Positions 35,134 to 44,441 are shown, counted from the first letter of the stretch. The stretch: DNA of 64,000 nucleotides from G963668345 sp965206025 (GCA_965206025.1 CBDBIU010000004.1:806001-870000), one strand, 5' to 3'. Translations and numbers: made by a program. The notes: generated by a model from the letters alone, not told the origin.

Positions 35134-35811
35134 TTACGTGATTTCCGCCCGCGAGTTTACCAGCATGGCGATGGCCCGCGCCGGAGAGGCCTCGCAGTCG
35201 GTGATTTTCAAGGGTAGCACCACTAGTTGAAACAAATCACCGTCCACGGCGTCGAGATTCGTCAGGTTCTCGACGATGAGGACGTCGTTGCCTAGCAGAA
35301 CCAAATGCGCGGGGAAGGGTGGATCATCGACCGACGGCGTGTCAATGCCGAACAATTGCACGCCGCATTCGACCAGAAACTCCGCAGCGCTGCCCGATAC
35401 CACGGGGAAGTCCGTGAAGTAGCCGGGCTCGCCCCAGTGCTTATACCATCCGGTCTTGATGACGACTTTGCGCGTCCGCTGCAACGCGTCCCGCAGGTGC
35501 GTCAGATGCTCGGGCTCGATCTGCCCGCGCCCGCCGGAAAGCTGCACGTCAACAAGAACGCTGGGACCGACGAAGCGGTCAAGAGGAATGCGGTCGATCC
35601 GGCAACGGTCCTCGAAGAAGTGAAACGGAGCGTCCATGTGAGTGCCGCAGTGCATGCCGACCGCGATGCGGCTGCTGTTCAGGCTCCGCCGCCCATCGGG
35701 CTGAGGGGGCCCGGTTGATTCCAATACCTCGATCTCGACGGGAGGGTAGTCGGCGAACACCGGGGTGTTCGGATCTAGCGCATGGCTCAGGTCGACGATA
35801 CTGGGTTTCAC
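35134..35811 (-). CDS. Cyclase/kynurenine formamidase-family metal hydrolase
   Basis: A 225-residue cytosolic protein of the cyclase family (PF04199: KynB, isatin hydrolase, and antibiotic-cyclase-like proteins). The metal-binding motif HCGTHMDAPFHF is at about residues 53-64, and a second conserved segment is GIDTPSVDDP near 150. Translation should start at the GTG at 35811, preceded by AGGAGGG, giving MKPSIVDLSHALDPNTP, a normal family start; the longer frame upstream is not used. It leads a short operon with the Ldh-type dehydrogenase, which suggests ring-opening of a lactone or amide in a sugar-acid pathway (inference). Confidence 0.85.
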   Translation of the reverse strand: MKPSIVDLSHALDPNTPVFADYPPVEIEVLESTGPPQPDGRRSLNSSRIAVGMHCGTHMDAPFHFFEDRCRIDRIPLDRFVGPSVLVDVQLSGGRGQIEPEHLTHLRDALQRTRKVVIKTGWYKHWGEPGYFTDFPVVSGSAAEFLVECGVQLFGIDTPSVDDPPFPAHLVLLGNDVLIVENLTNLDAVDGDLFQLVVLPLKITDCEASPARAIAMLVNSRAEIT

Positions 35812-35953
35812 TTCGCAAGCCCTCCTGTGGTTCTCAAACCCCTGCCGGACCCAATGCGAAACGGCGACTCCGTTTGGGAGAATCCGCAACGAAAAAGGCT
35901 TGGCGGCAGCCCGTCACTACGGAACGGCGCAAAGCACCCCCGGCGGGGCCAAC

Positions 35954-36412
35954 CTATTTCCCCGGTCCGCCAAGCGTGACGTTCACCTTGGTTGCGATTT
36001 TCTCCCCAATCCCGGTTGCCCCCGCCAACTGATCCTTGAGGCCCCAACGCGGGTAGAGTGTCACCGCCAGAAGATAGTCGCCGTCGGGCAGGTCGCCTTC
36101 GCCGAGCACGGTCTGTCCCTTGCCGCCGGTCACGGCGACGATTTTCTTGGCGCCGACGGGCTGCTCGTCGGGCTTGATGGGGGCCTGAAGGAGAGCGACC
36201 TCCAATTCGATCCTCCCGGGAATGTTAGTGGAGATATCGGCCGACACTTTGTTGCCCTCAAGCACCGTCGGGACGACCGTGATGGAGTAGTTCTTCGCCG
36301 GCCTACGTTCGACGGGCGGCGGCTCGACGGCGACTTCACCGTTCCCGCAACCGCCAATCAACGCCACCGCCGCCGCAACGACCAAGGCGAGGTACTTCGT
36401 ACGTTTTCCCAT
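35954..36412 (-). CDS. Putative lipoprotein of unknown function
   Basis: A 152-residue exported protein. The signal peptide ends in the lipobox ALIGG-Cys (Cys22). A Pro-rich linker follows (about 28-40), then one beta-sandwich-like domain with alternating strands (NYSITVVPTVLEGNKVSADIS, DYLLAVTLYPRWG). No known family was recognised. It is divergent from the epimerase-like gene at 36628, with about 215 bp between them that probably hold both promoters. Confidence 0.65.
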   Translation of the reverse strand: MGKRTKYLALVVAAAVALIGGCGNGEVAVEPPPVERRPAKNYSITVVPTVLEGNKVSADISTNIPGRIELEVALLQAPIKPDEQPVGAKKIVAVTGGKGQTVLGEGDLPDGDYLLAVTLYPRWGLKDQLAGATGIGEKIATKVNVTLGGPGK

Positions 36413-36627
36413 CGGCGTTCCGGTCGTCGATCGTATCCTGCCTCTCGATCTTAGCCTGTCCGCCGTGTGCCCGGTACCCGAAGAATCACCTCGGATTCAC
36501 TTCGTCGCGCTGCCGCTGGGACGCGGCTGACTCGCCAGCCGGCGCAACGGCTTGAGATAATTACCTTCACGCCGGATTTCACCAACTCGGCGAAGCAGGC
36601 GACAAAAGGCTAGGAGGAGCAGTAAAC

Positions 36628-37422
36628 GTGGCGGATACGATCGGCAAAGTAGGACAACGAGTGAAGATCGCGGCGGGTCTGTTCTGGGCGGATTATGCCG
36701 TGCTGGGCGCCCAGGTCGAGGAGCTGGAGGCGGCGGGCATCGATTGGCTGCACCTCGAGGTCCGCGACGGCAAGTACATGGACTTCGGGATGCCCCGCGG
36801 CGGCTTTGACATCATCGAAGGGGTACGCAAGAGCACCAAGCTGGAGATCGAAGCGCAACTCCAGATGGTTCGTCCCAGCTTTGACGTCTTCAAGCAGCTC
36901 GCTGATTTAGGCGTCGACCTGATTACTCTGCCCGTGGAGACCATGGGCGAGATGACCATGCAGGCGATCACCTATATCAAGGACGCTCTCGAGTTGAAGG
37001 TAGGCGTATGGGCCTGGCAGGGCACGCCGTTAGCCGCATTCGAGCAATACATCCTGCCCTACGTAGACATCATCGAATATGAGAGCCGCGCGCACTTCTG
37101 GGTCAGGGAGGCGGGCAAGAGTCCGCACACCATGGACAGCATCATGATCGATAACATCAGCCGCCTGCGCCGGATGATCGTCGACGCGGGCCTCGAAGGC
37201 ACGATGGATTTGATGGAAGACGGCGGCCTGAATACGGGTAACGTCGGGGAGTTCGTCGCGGCCGGGATGACGGTCGGCGAGTTCTCTTCGCCCCTGCTCA
37301 AGGGTCCGGAGGGCAAGTTCGTCCCCGGCACCGGCCAGATCGAGGCTGCTGTCAAAAAGTTGCGGGCCGTGATGGACGAGGCCGGCCAGCAGTATCGCGA
37401 TGACTCCGGGTTGAAGAAGTAG
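36628..37422 (+). CDS. Ribulose-phosphate 3-epimerase-like TIM-barrel protein
   Basis: A 264-residue protein of the ribulose-phosphate-binding barrel group, similar to Rpe. The phases WLHLEVRDGKYMDFGMPRGG (strand 2 region), LEIEAQLQMVRPSFDV (replacing HLMV.P), and MDLMEDGGLNTGNVGEFVAAGMTVGEFSSPLL (phosphate-binding end) match the fold. The metal His of true Rpe (LHxDxMDG) is only partly kept (LHLEVRDG), so it may be a paralogue with another substrate, for example psicose/allulose-type. GTG start with GGAGG 10 bases upstream. It heads a five-gene plus-strand operon. Confidence 0.75.
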   Translation: MADTIGKVGQRVKIAAGLFWADYAVLGAQVEELEAAGIDWLHLEVRDGKYMDFGMPRGGFDIIEGVRKSTKLEIEAQLQMVRPSFDVFKQLADLGVDLITLPVETMGEMTMQAITYIKDALELKVGVWAWQGTPLAAFEQYILPYVDIIEYESRAHFWVREAGKSPHTMDSIMIDNISRLRRMIVDAGLEGTMDLMEDGGLNTGNVGEFVAAGMTVGEFSSPLLKGPEGKFVPGTGQIEAAVKKLRAVMDEAGQQYRDDSGLKK

Positions 37423-37441
37423 CCGCCCCGGCCAACCCTCG

Positions 37442-38593
37442 ATGAAAACACTAGGCATCGCCATGATCGGCTACGGCGGCATCGGGCGGGTGCACGCCCT
37501 GGCCTACCGCGCCATCCCCTACCACTACGGCCTGCCCGCCGACAGTTTCAAGATCGTCGGGGTGGCGACGACCCGCGCCGAGACGGCCCAAAGAGCGGCC
37601 CGAGAGATCGGCTGCGGCGTCTCCACGGCCGACTACCGGGAGTTGCTGAAGCGCGATGATGTGCACGTGGTCGATTGCTGCGTACCCAACAACAAGCACG
37701 AAGAGATCGTGCTGGCGGCGGCCGAGGCCGGCAAGCACATCTACTGTGAAAAACCCCTGTCCATGAGCGTGGCCCAGGGGCGGCGCATGGTCGAAGCAGT
37801 TGAAAAGGCCGGGGTCAAGAACCAGCTCACTTTCAATTTTCGTTTTGTCCCCGCCATCCTTCGGGCTCGCCAACTGATCGAGGAAGGATTCCTAGGGCGC
37901 GTTTTCTCTTTCCGCGGACGCTACTATCGATCGAGCTACATCAGCGCCGCGAAGCCCCTTTCCTGGCGCCTTCGAAAGGAGGTGTCCGGGGGCGGAGCGC
38001 TTTTCGACCTGGGCTCGCACGTCCTCGATTGGATCTACTATCTGCTGGGCGAGTTCGGTTCGGCGCAGGCCACGATCGACACGCTGATCAAGGAGCGTCC
38101 CGTGGCGGCCGGGTCCCCCGACAAAGCGGCCGTCGACGTCGACGACATCGCCTTGATCCACCTGCGCATGTCCGACGGCACGCTGGGTCTGGTCGAGTTT
38201 TCGCGCATGGGCACCGGCCTCACGAACGATCTCCACATCGAGATTTTTGGGGAGCAGGGCGCCTTGCGTTTCAACTTCGCCGATCCGAGTTGGCTCGAGG
38301 TGTATGACACGCGCGACCCGGGGGGACCGCTGGGAGGCATGCGCGGCTTCCGCAAGGTGGAAACCGTGCAGCGCTACGAAGGCCAAAAGGCGCCCGATGG
38401 TTCCATGCCGCCGTCCTTCGTCCGCAGCCACGCCGAGTGCCAGTACCAGTTCCTCCGAGCCGTTTCGGACGATACCGCCGCCTCGCCTACGTTTGCCGAA
38501 GGCCTCCGCGTCCAAGAGGCCATGGAAGCGGCCACGCGCTCGGCCGCCGAGGGACGGTGGGTCAGCGTCGAGGAAGTGAGATCGGGGCGGTGA
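37442..38593 (+). CDS. Gfo/Idh/MocA-family oxidoreductase
   Basis: A 383-residue NAD(P)-dependent sugar or inositol dehydrogenase. The nucleotide-binding segment is AMIGYGGIGRVHA (residues 7-19), the catalytic Lys lies in YCEKPLSMS (about 102-110), and the Lys/His-bearing GGALFDLGSHVLDWIYYLLG segment is near 181-200. It begins 19 bp after the epimerase-like gene and ends inside the start of the next gene. It most likely oxidises or epimerises a sugar within the same pathway. Confidence 0.9.
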   Translation: MKTLGIAMIGYGGIGRVHALAYRAIPYHYGLPADSFKIVGVATTRAETAQRAAREIGCGVSTADYRELLKRDDVHVVDCCVPNNKHEEIVLAAAEAGKHIYCEKPLSMSVAQGRRMVEAVEKAGVKNQLTFNFRFVPAILRARQLIEEGFLGRVFSFRGRYYRSSYISAAKPLSWRLRKEVSGGGALFDLGSHVLDWIYYLLGEFGSAQATIDTLIKERPVAAGSPDKAAVDVDDIALIHLRMSDGTLGLVEFSRMGTGLTNDLHIEIFGEQGALRFNFADPSWLEVYDTRDPGGPLGGMRGFRKVETVQRYEGQKAPDGSMPPSFVRSHAECQYQFLRAVSDDTAASPTFAEGLRVQEAMEAATRSAAEGRWVSVEEVRSGR

Positions 38594-39429
38594 AAGTCCT
38601 GGTCGTAGGGGCCAAGGGCATGTTGGGCAAGGAGCTGTGCCGGGTCTTCGACGCGCACCACCAGGTCGTGGCTTGGGACATCGAGGAAATCGACATCACC
38701 GACCGCGACCGGACGCTGGCGGCCGTGACCGGCGAGCGCCCCGAGCTGGTCGTTAATTCGGCTGTGTTTGTTGACCTCGAAGGATGTGAATCCGACCCCG
38801 ATAAGGCCTGGCGCGTGAATGCCGTGGGGGCGCAGAACCTGGCCCTGGCGGCTCGGCAGTCCGGCAGCGCCCTGGTCTACATTTCGACGGACTACATCTT
38901 TGACGGCGAGTCCGACTCGGATTACGACGAGGTTTCGCAGCCGAACCCGCTCAACCAGTACGGGCGGTCGAAGTTGGCCGGGGAGAAGCTAAGCCTACAG
39001 GCGTGCCCGCGCACGTTCGTCGCCAGGACAGCCTGGCTGTTCGGACACGCGCCCAACAATTACGTGGAGCGAGTCATCACGGCGGCGGAGAAAGACGGCG
39101 TCGTGCGCATGCCCGCCGACCAGATCGAGTCGCCGACCTACACAGGCCATCTGGCGGACGCGGTTTCCGCGCTCGTCGACACCGGCGCCTACGGCTGCTA
39201 TAACGTCACCGGTCTGGGCGCTTGCACCCGCGTCGGCTTTGCCGAGTTCGTGCTCCAGGCGGCGGGCCGTTCCGAGCCGGTCGAAACCGTGGACGCCGCC
39301 ACTCTATCTCGTGTAGCCAGACGACCGGCCCGCAGCGTCTTAGATTGCCGGCTCTTCCAGTTGGTCACCGGCCGATCGCTACCCGACTGGCAACAAGGGG
39401 TGCGAGACTATCTGGCCAATGTCCAGTAA
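38590..39429 (+). CDS. RmlD-like SDR reductase
   Basis: A 279-residue extended short-chain dehydrogenase related to dTDP-4-dehydrorhamnose reductase. The NAD(P) motif VVGAKGMLGKEL is at residues 5-16, and the catalytic triad appears as Ser/Thr in VYISTDYIFDG and Tyr/Lys in NQYGRSKLAGE. The GTG start overlaps the stop of the MocA gene by four bases. RmlA/B/C are absent, so the substrate may be another nucleotide sugar or free sugar rather than a rhamnose precursor. It overlaps the ROK gene by 11 bp at its 3' end. Confidence 0.85.
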   Translation: MKVLVVGAKGMLGKELCRVFDAHHQVVAWDIEEIDITDRDRTLAAVTGERPELVVNSAVFVDLEGCESDPDKAWRVNAVGAQNLALAARQSGSALVYISTDYIFDGESDSDYDEVSQPNPLNQYGRSKLAGEKLSLQACPRTFVARTAWLFGHAPNNYVERVITAAEKDGVVRMPADQIESPTYTGHLADAVSALVDTGAYGCYNVTGLGACTRVGFAEFVLQAAGRSEPVETVDAATLSRVARRPARSVLDCRLFQLVTGRSLPDWQQGVRDYLANVQ

Positions 39430-40402
39430 ACCTTACGCCATCGGGATCGATGTCGGCGGCACCAAGATCGCAGCCGGCTTGGTAAGCCGGGCGGGGACGA
39501 TCGAGCACCGCCTGTCCACTCGCGGCCATGCCGAACAGGACCCCGAGACCGTCATCGCGGCGATCGAGCAAGCCTACCAAGACCTGCTTAGCCAAAGCGG
39601 CGTGAATCCCGCCGATGTTGAAGCCGTCGGTCTCGGGTTCGCCGGCAACACCAACGGTCCGGCCGGCGTGGTTCTGGTCAGCTCGAATCTCCCGGCCTGG
39701 AATAATTTCCCGTTGCGCGACGCCTTGGCGCGAAAGCTCGGCGTCCAGGTTGTTCTCGACAATGACGCCAACGTCTGCGCGGTCGGCGAACATCGTTACG
39801 GCGGCGGACGCGGCTGCAGCGATATGGCCTACATCACCTTCAGTACCGGCCTGGGCATCGGCATCATCATCAACAATCAGATCTATGCGGGCCACACGGG
39901 AACGGCGGGCGAATTGGGTCACGTCGTTATCGAGCTAGGCGGGGCGCTCTGCCCGTGCGGCAAACGGGGATGCGTGATGGCCTACGGCAGCGGGATCGGC
40001 ATCTCGCGGATGGTCTATGAAAGGGTTGAGGCCGGGGCCGAAACAAGTCTTGGCGAACTGGTCCGCGGCGAAAAGCAAAGGATTGCTGTCGAAGCCGTAG
40101 CCGACGCGGCCACGCAAGGGGACGAGGTTGCCGGTGACATCATCCGCACAGCCGGCCGCTACTGCGGCGTGGCGCTGTCGATGATCGTCCAAATCCTCAA
40201 CCCGGAGGTGACTGTCGTCGGAGGGGGCTTGACGCGCGTCGGTCCGATGCTGATGGACCCCGCACTCGAAGCGATGCGCGCGAACACCCAGCCGGAGCTG
40301 TGGGATAGTGTGCGGGTGGTCCCCTGGCAGCTCGGGGAAGACCTCGGGGTGATCGGAGCCGCAGCCAAGGCCTTCGCCGATGCGGAGGCGCTATCGACAT
40401 GA
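39419..40402 (+). CDS. ROK-family sugar kinase
   Basis: A 327-residue kinase of the ROK family (glucokinase or related hexose/N-acyl-hexosamine kinase). The ATP motif IGIDVGGTKIAAGLV starts at residue 8, the catalytic Asp lies in VVLDNDANVCAVGEH, and the zinc-binding region is GHVVIELGGALCPCGKRGC. No DNA-binding N-terminus is present, so it is an enzyme rather than a ROK repressor. Overlaps on both sides (11 bp with the reductase, 4 bp with the next gene) show tight operon packing. The sugar is not known. Confidence 0.9.
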   Translation: MSSKPYAIGIDVGGTKIAAGLVSRAGTIEHRLSTRGHAEQDPETVIAAIEQAYQDLLSQSGVNPADVEAVGLGFAGNTNGPAGVVLVSSNLPAWNNFPLRDALARKLGVQVVLDNDANVCAVGEHRYGGGRGCSDMAYITFSTGLGIGIIINNQIYAGHTGTAGELGHVVIELGGALCPCGKRGCVMAYGSGIGISRMVYERVEAGAETSLGELVRGEKQRIAVEAVADAATQGDEVAGDIIRTAGRYCGVALSMIVQILNPEVTVVGGGLTRVGPMLMDPALEAMRANTQPELWDSVRVVPWQLGEDLGVIGAAAKAFADAEALST

Positions 40403-41568
40403 CGAATCGGGGAAAGCTAGGCCGCAAGCTGAAGTTCGGTCAGGTGGGCGGAGGGCGGGGCTCTTTTATTGGAGAGACCCACCGCCGATCAGCCAGTTGG
40501 AACGGTCTCGCGGAGTTCGCCGCCGGGGCTCTGGCGAGCACTCCCGAAGCCGCCAGGCAATCAGGAGAAGAGTTACTCTTGCCCCCGGAACGAAACTACG
40601 GGACGTGGGGAGAAATGCTCGAGCGTGAAAGCGCCCTTCCCGAGGGGGAACGTATCGACTTCGTCTCCATTGTCACCCCCAACCATGTTCACTACGAGCC
40701 GGCGCTGGCTTTCGTCGAGGCGGGCTTCAACGTGATCGTCGAGAAACCCATGGTCCACAATAGCCGGCAGGCCGAGAGCCTCGTTCAGGCGGTGGAAGCG
40801 CACAAGGTCGTTTTCGGCGTCACCTACAACTACACCGGCCATCCCATGGTCAAGGAAGCCCGTGACTGGGTGAGGTCAGGCAAGCTGGGCGAAATCCAGC
40901 GCGTCGTCGTCGAATACCCCCAGGGGTGGCTTTTGAATCCCATCGAGAAAGAAGGTCACAAGCAAGCCGCCTGGCGGACGGACCCGGCACGCTCCGGCAT
41001 CGTCGGCGCGGTCGGCGACATCGGAACTCACGGCGAAAGCCTGGCGAGCTACGTCACCGGGCTGGAACTCGACGCCATCTGCGCCGATGTGCACACCTTT
41101 GTGCCCGGCCGACGGCTGGACGACGATGCCAGTGTGTTGCTGCGTTTCAACAACGGCGCCCGCGGCGTTCTGTGGGTTTCGCAAATAGCCGCCGGCGAAG
41201 AGAACGGCCTCAACATCCGGGTCTACGGCACCGAGGGAGGGCTTTCCTGGGAACAACAGCATCCCAACGTCCTCTACTTCCAGCCCCCAAACAGACCCGC
41301 CCAGATCCTCAAACGAGGCAATCCCTACCTGGGAGAAGCCGCCTCACGCGCGGCCCATATTGCACCCGGCCTTACCGAAGCCTTCTTCGGAGCCTTCGCC
41401 AACATTTACGTGAACTACATCGATACGATTCGAGCCGGGCTTGAAGGCCGCCCGCCCACCGAACTCGAGTTGGACTTCCCCACCGTTTACGACGGCGCCC
41501 GCGGCGTGCGCTTCATGGAGAAGGTTGTCGAGAGCGGCCAAAGCGACAGCAAATGGACTCGCTGCTAA
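40399..41568 (+). CDS. Gfo/Idh/MocA-family oxidoreductase (second copy)
   Basis: A 389-residue dehydrogenase of the same superfamily as the gene at 37442 but a different subgroup. The N-terminus is longer (LKFGQVGGGRGSFIGETHRRSA), the catalytic Lys sits in NVIVEKPMVHNSRQA, and the conserved Asp-His region reads GAVGDIGTHGESLASYVTGL. The typical insert and C-terminal FFGAFANIYVNYIDTI segment resemble scyllo-inositol/lactate-type MocA proteins. It closes the sugar operon; its 4-bp overlap with the ROK gene supports coupled translation. Confidence 0.9.
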   Translation: MTNRGKLGRKLKFGQVGGGRGSFIGETHRRSASWNGLAEFAAGALASTPEAARQSGEELLLPPERNYGTWGEMLERESALPEGERIDFVSIVTPNHVHYEPALAFVEAGFNVIVEKPMVHNSRQAESLVQAVEAHKVVFGVTYNYTGHPMVKEARDWVRSGKLGEIQRVVVEYPQGWLLNPIEKEGHKQAAWRTDPARSGIVGAVGDIGTHGESLASYVTGLELDAICADVHTFVPGRRLDDDASVLLRFNNGARGVLWVSQIAAGEENGLNIRVYGTEGGLSWEQQHPNVLYFQPPNRPAQILKRGNPYLGEAASRAAHIAPGLTEAFFGAFANIYVNYIDTIRAGLEGRPPTELELDFPTVYDGARGVRFMEKVVESGQSDSKWTRC

Positions 41569-41606
41569 CCGTGCCCCCACATTCCCAGGAGCCAACAGAT
41601 CGGTAG

Positions 41607-41626
41607 GGGCACAGCATGCTGTGCCC
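41607..41626. terminator. Perfect 20-bp palindrome between convergent genes
   Basis: GGGCACAGCATGCTGTGCCC, preceded by GTAG, is a perfect palindrome in the 92-bp gap between the convergent sugar operon and the response regulator. It could form a hairpin on either strand. It belongs to the GTAGGGGC-type palindromes also seen at 26124-26143 and 58120-58137, so it may be a small repeat rather than a dedicated terminator. Confidence 0.5.
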
Positions 41627-41660
41627 GTCTGCACTCCCTCCGAAAGCGGCCAAAGGCCCT

Positions 41661-42368
41661 CTAGTGAGCGCGTCGAACGGTGTAGAGCGCCAACTGCACT
41701 CGGTCCTTGACTTGTAGCTTGTCGAAGACGTTGCGCAGGTGATTGCGAACGGTCTGACCGCTGATACCGAGGTGGCTTGCAATCTGTTTATAGCGTTGAC
41801 CCTGGGCGACCAGCAAAGAGATTTGGCGCTCGCGCGGCGTCAGAGAACTCCACAGGGAAACCTTCTCGACGGGCCGCGGCACGCGGGCCTTCTGGTGAGG
41901 ACGGGTCGGCGGCGGGGTTTGGAGAATGTGCGGCTTGAGATGAGCTAGGCTTTCCTCCAGCCACGGGTCTCCCCGGTACACCCTGCGGAGGGCTTGAATC
42001 AACTGCTTCGGGGCGGATTTCTTAAGCACGATCCCCTTGGCGCCCAGTTCCAAGGCGAGCGCCAGCGACAGAGAGTCATCGACCCCGGTGAGGATAATCG
42101 TGCGCACCGCTAAGCGGGCTGTTTTCATCTGCCGTAGAATCTCATGTCCATCAGGGGGCGGCATATCCAGGTCGAGAAGCAAGACGTCTATCTTGGCGCG
42201 GCGAATCAGCGCGCAGATTCCATTTCCGTGGGCGAGGTCGGCAGCGACCTCCAGGTCGGGCTCTTCTTCGAGCAAGGTCCGCACGCCCGCTCGCAATAGT
42301 TGGTGGTCGTCGACCAGCGCAACCCGAATGCGCTCCCCCGTTTGTCGCGGTCGCAAAGCCATGCTCAT
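41661..42368 (-). CDS. LuxR/NarL-type response regulator
   Basis: A 235-residue two-component regulator. The receiver domain (about 13-130) has the acidic pair in VALVDDHQLL, the phospho-acceptor Asp in LLLDLDMPPPDG, the Thr/Ser in IILTGVDD and the Lys in IVLKKSAP. A Pro-rich linker leads to the LuxR helix-turn-helix (about 168-230): TPRERQISLLVAQGQRYKQIASHLGISGQTVRNHLRNVFDKL. No sensor kinase is adjacent, so it is an orphan here. Target genes are unknown. A hairpin form of the dispersed repeat lies 80 bp upstream. Confidence 0.92.
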   Translation of the reverse strand: MSMALRPRQTGERIRVALVDDHQLLRAGVRTLLEEEPDLEVAADLAHGNGICALIRRAKIDVLLLDLDMPPPDGHEILRQMKTARLAVRTIILTGVDDSLSLALALELGAKGIVLKKSAPKQLIQALRRVYRGDPWLEESLAHLKPHILQTPPPTRPHQKARVPRPVEKVSLWSSLTPRERQISLLVAQGQRYKQIASHLGISGQTVRNHLRNVFDKLQVKDRVQLALYTVRRAH

Positions 42369-42450
42369 CTCCCATAGCCTTATCGGCCATGGCGACGAGG
42401 ACGACAGCCAGAGGTACGGAGAAAGGGCGGATCCGAGTCTTGCCTGTTTG

Positions 42451-42504
42451 TTAGCCTGCTTTTCTGACCAGCTGACGAGGCGAAGGGCGTGAAAAGCGGG
42501 CTAA
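42451..42504. repeat. Dispersed repeat, compact hairpin form
   Basis: TTAGCCTGCTTTTCTGACC, a short middle (AGCTGACGAGGCGAAG) and GTGAAAAGCGGGCTAA form a near-continuous inverted repeat of about 54 bp. This is the two arms of the dispersed family joined with almost no core. Confidence 0.7.
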
Positions 42505-42615
42505 AGGGAAGGGTTCTTCCCGCTGGTGAGTCTTGAACTCACTTTCCCCTTGACTTTCGACGCAGTCGCTCCGGGGCTGGACCGGCCTAACGAGTATTGC
42601 CCTTAGCCCCACCCA

Positions 42616-43068
42616 TCACCAAATCTCGACCAGCGCCTTCTGCAATTTCCTCGCGGCGCGGTCGGTCGGAGTTGCCGCAAATAGGGTATCGTCGCCGGCG
42701 ACGGTACCGACAAGCTCAGGCCAATCTTCCGCGTCGAGGGCCAGCCCGACCGCCGAAGCTCCGCCTGGGGTTGTCTTCAGCACGACGAGGTTCTGCGCCA
42801 CCTCCACGTCGCGCAAGAACTCTTGCAAAACGCGGCGCAGGTTTTCACGGGGCGGCTCCGCGGGCGGAATCGAGTTTCGTTCCCGGTAGCCTTCCGGGGT
42901 CTTGACGATACCCAACTCGCGGATGTCCCGCGACAGCGTCACTTGGCTCGCCTGAATCCCCGTGGCGGCGAGTTCGGCGGCCAGCTCGTCCTGCGTCAAG
43001 ATGGGCCTGGCGCGGATGAGTTTCCTGATCCTCGCTTGCCGGAACGCTTTCTTCATAACGATTTTCAC
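42616..43068 (-). CDS. argR: Arginine repressor
   Basis: A 150-residue hexameric repressor that binds arginine as co-repressor. The N-terminal winged helix (about 1-70) has the recognition region ASQVTLSRDIRELGIVKT. The C-terminal oligomerisation/Arg-binding domain has VLKTTPGGASAVGLALD and GTVAGDDTLFAATP, the expected Asp-Asp motif. It is the last gene of argG-argH-argR, overlapping argH by four bases, so the repressor is probably autoregulated with its targets. No convincing ARG-box operator was identified. Confidence 0.95.
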   Translation of the reverse strand: MKIVMKKAFRQARIRKLIRARPILTQDELAAELAATGIQASQVTLSRDIRELGIVKTPEGYRERNSIPPAEPPRENLRRVLQEFLRDVEVAQNLVVLKTTPGGASAVGLALDAEDWPELVGTVAGDDTLFAATPTDRAARKLQKALVEIW

Positions 43069-44441
43069 ATCTCGGCCAAGCGTTTCTCGGCTTGGCGGAG
43101 CGACTCTGCTACAGTGCCCGGCGCCGTGCCACCGAGCGCGTTGTGCTGGTCGAGCGTCCGCCGTGCGACGAGCAACTGCACGGCCTCGCTATCAAACTCG
43201 GGAGCAACTCGGCGAAGCTCGTCCTGCGTCCAATCCTGCGGCTGTTTGCCGGCGCGCACGCTTTCAAGAACCAGCCCCCCCACGATCTGATGCGCGCGAT
43301 GGAAGGCCACCCCCTTGCGGGCAAGCAGCTCAGCCAGCGCCGTGGCGCAACTCCAGCCCTCGTCGGCAGCCGTTTCCATCGCCCCCGCGTTGACCTTGGT
43401 CGTCTCGATCACCAGGCGCGTGATTTCAAGCGACCCGGCCAATTGCGCCGCGGTGTCAAAGACCGGTTCCTTGTCTTCCTGAAGGTCACGGTTGTAAGCC
43501 AGCGGAAGGCCCTTCAAGGTCATCATCAAAGACAACAAGTGCCCCGAGACGCGCCCCGTCTTGCTGCGGACAAGTTCCAGCGCGTCGGGGTTCTTTTTTT
43601 GCGGCATCAGGCTCGATCCGCTGGTGACTTCTTCGCCCATCTCGAGGAAGCCAAATTCGTCACTCGAATAAAGAATCCAGTCTTCTCCCAACCGGCTGAG
43701 GTGTAACATCGTCACCGACGCCGCATAGAGAAAGTCCAGCGCGAAGTCGCGATCGGAGACCGCATCGAGGCTGTTGCCGGAGATTCGCGCAAAGCCCAGC
43801 TCATCGGCCATCGCTTGGCGATCGAAAGGGAATCCGCTGCCGGCTAGAGCGCCGCTGCCCAGCGGTAGTACGTCCGCGCTTCGGTAGGCCGCGCCGAAGC
43901 GCTCCCAATCGCGGCTGAACATCTCGAAGTACGCCAGCAAATAGTGTGACCAAAGAATCGGCTGAGCTCGGCGAAGGTGCGTATAGCCGGGCAGCAACGC
44001 AGCGGGCTCCCGCCGGGCGAACTCGAGCAGGGCTTCCATGACGTCCGCCAGCCGCTGTTGCGCCGAGCGGATCTGTTTTCGAACCCAGATGCGAAAGTCC
44101 GTGGCGACCTGTTCATTGCGGCTGCGTCCGGTGTGGATCTTCTCGGCAAGATCGCCGGCCTTTTCCCCGAGCTTTCGAATGACCAAGGTGTGGATGTCTT
44201 CGTCAGCCGCTCCCTCAAAAAAATCCGCCGCCGAGGACTCGAGCAAGATCTTGTCGAAGGCTTCGCGGATGCGCTCTTTTTCATCCTCGGTGAGAATGCC
44301 AACCTGTTCCAGGGCGGAGGCATACGCCTTCGAACCAAGAATGTCGGCTTCGAGCAACTCCCGATCGAAATCGAGCGAACCGGAAAACTGCTCGAACAGC
44401 TCCGCCGGGCCCTTTTCGAATCTTCCGCCCCAGAGTTTCAT
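43065..44441 (-). CDS. argH: Argininosuccinate lyase
   Basis: A 458-residue enzyme that splits argininosuccinate into arginine and fumarate, the last step of arginine synthesis. The superfamily signature GSSLMPQKKNPD is at about residues 279-290, with the catalytic Ser loop. Other landmarks are HTGRSRNEQVATDFRIW (about 102-118) and the catalytic-base region PGYTHLRRAQPILWSHYLL. Length is normal. It overlaps argG by four bases upstream and argR by four bases downstream. Confidence 0.97.
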   Translation of the reverse strand: MKLWGGRFEKGPAELFEQFSGSLDFDRELLEADILGSKAYASALEQVGILTEDEKERIREAFDKILLESSAADFFEGAADEDIHTLVIRKLGEKAGDLAEKIHTGRSRNEQVATDFRIWVRKQIRSAQQRLADVMEALLEFARREPAALLPGYTHLRRAQPILWSHYLLAYFEMFSRDWERFGAAYRSADVLPLGSGALAGSGFPFDRQAMADELGFARISGNSLDAVSDRDFALDFLYAASVTMLHLSRLGEDWILYSSDEFGFLEMGEEVTSGSSLMPQKKNPDALELVRSKTGRVSGHLLSLMMTLKGLPLAYNRDLQEDKEPVFDTAAQLAGSLEITRLVIETTKVNAGAMETAADEGWSCATALAELLARKGVAFHRAHQIVGGLVLESVRAGKQPQDWTQDELRRVAPEFDSEAVQLLVARRTLDQHNALGGTAPGTVAESLRQAEKRLAEM

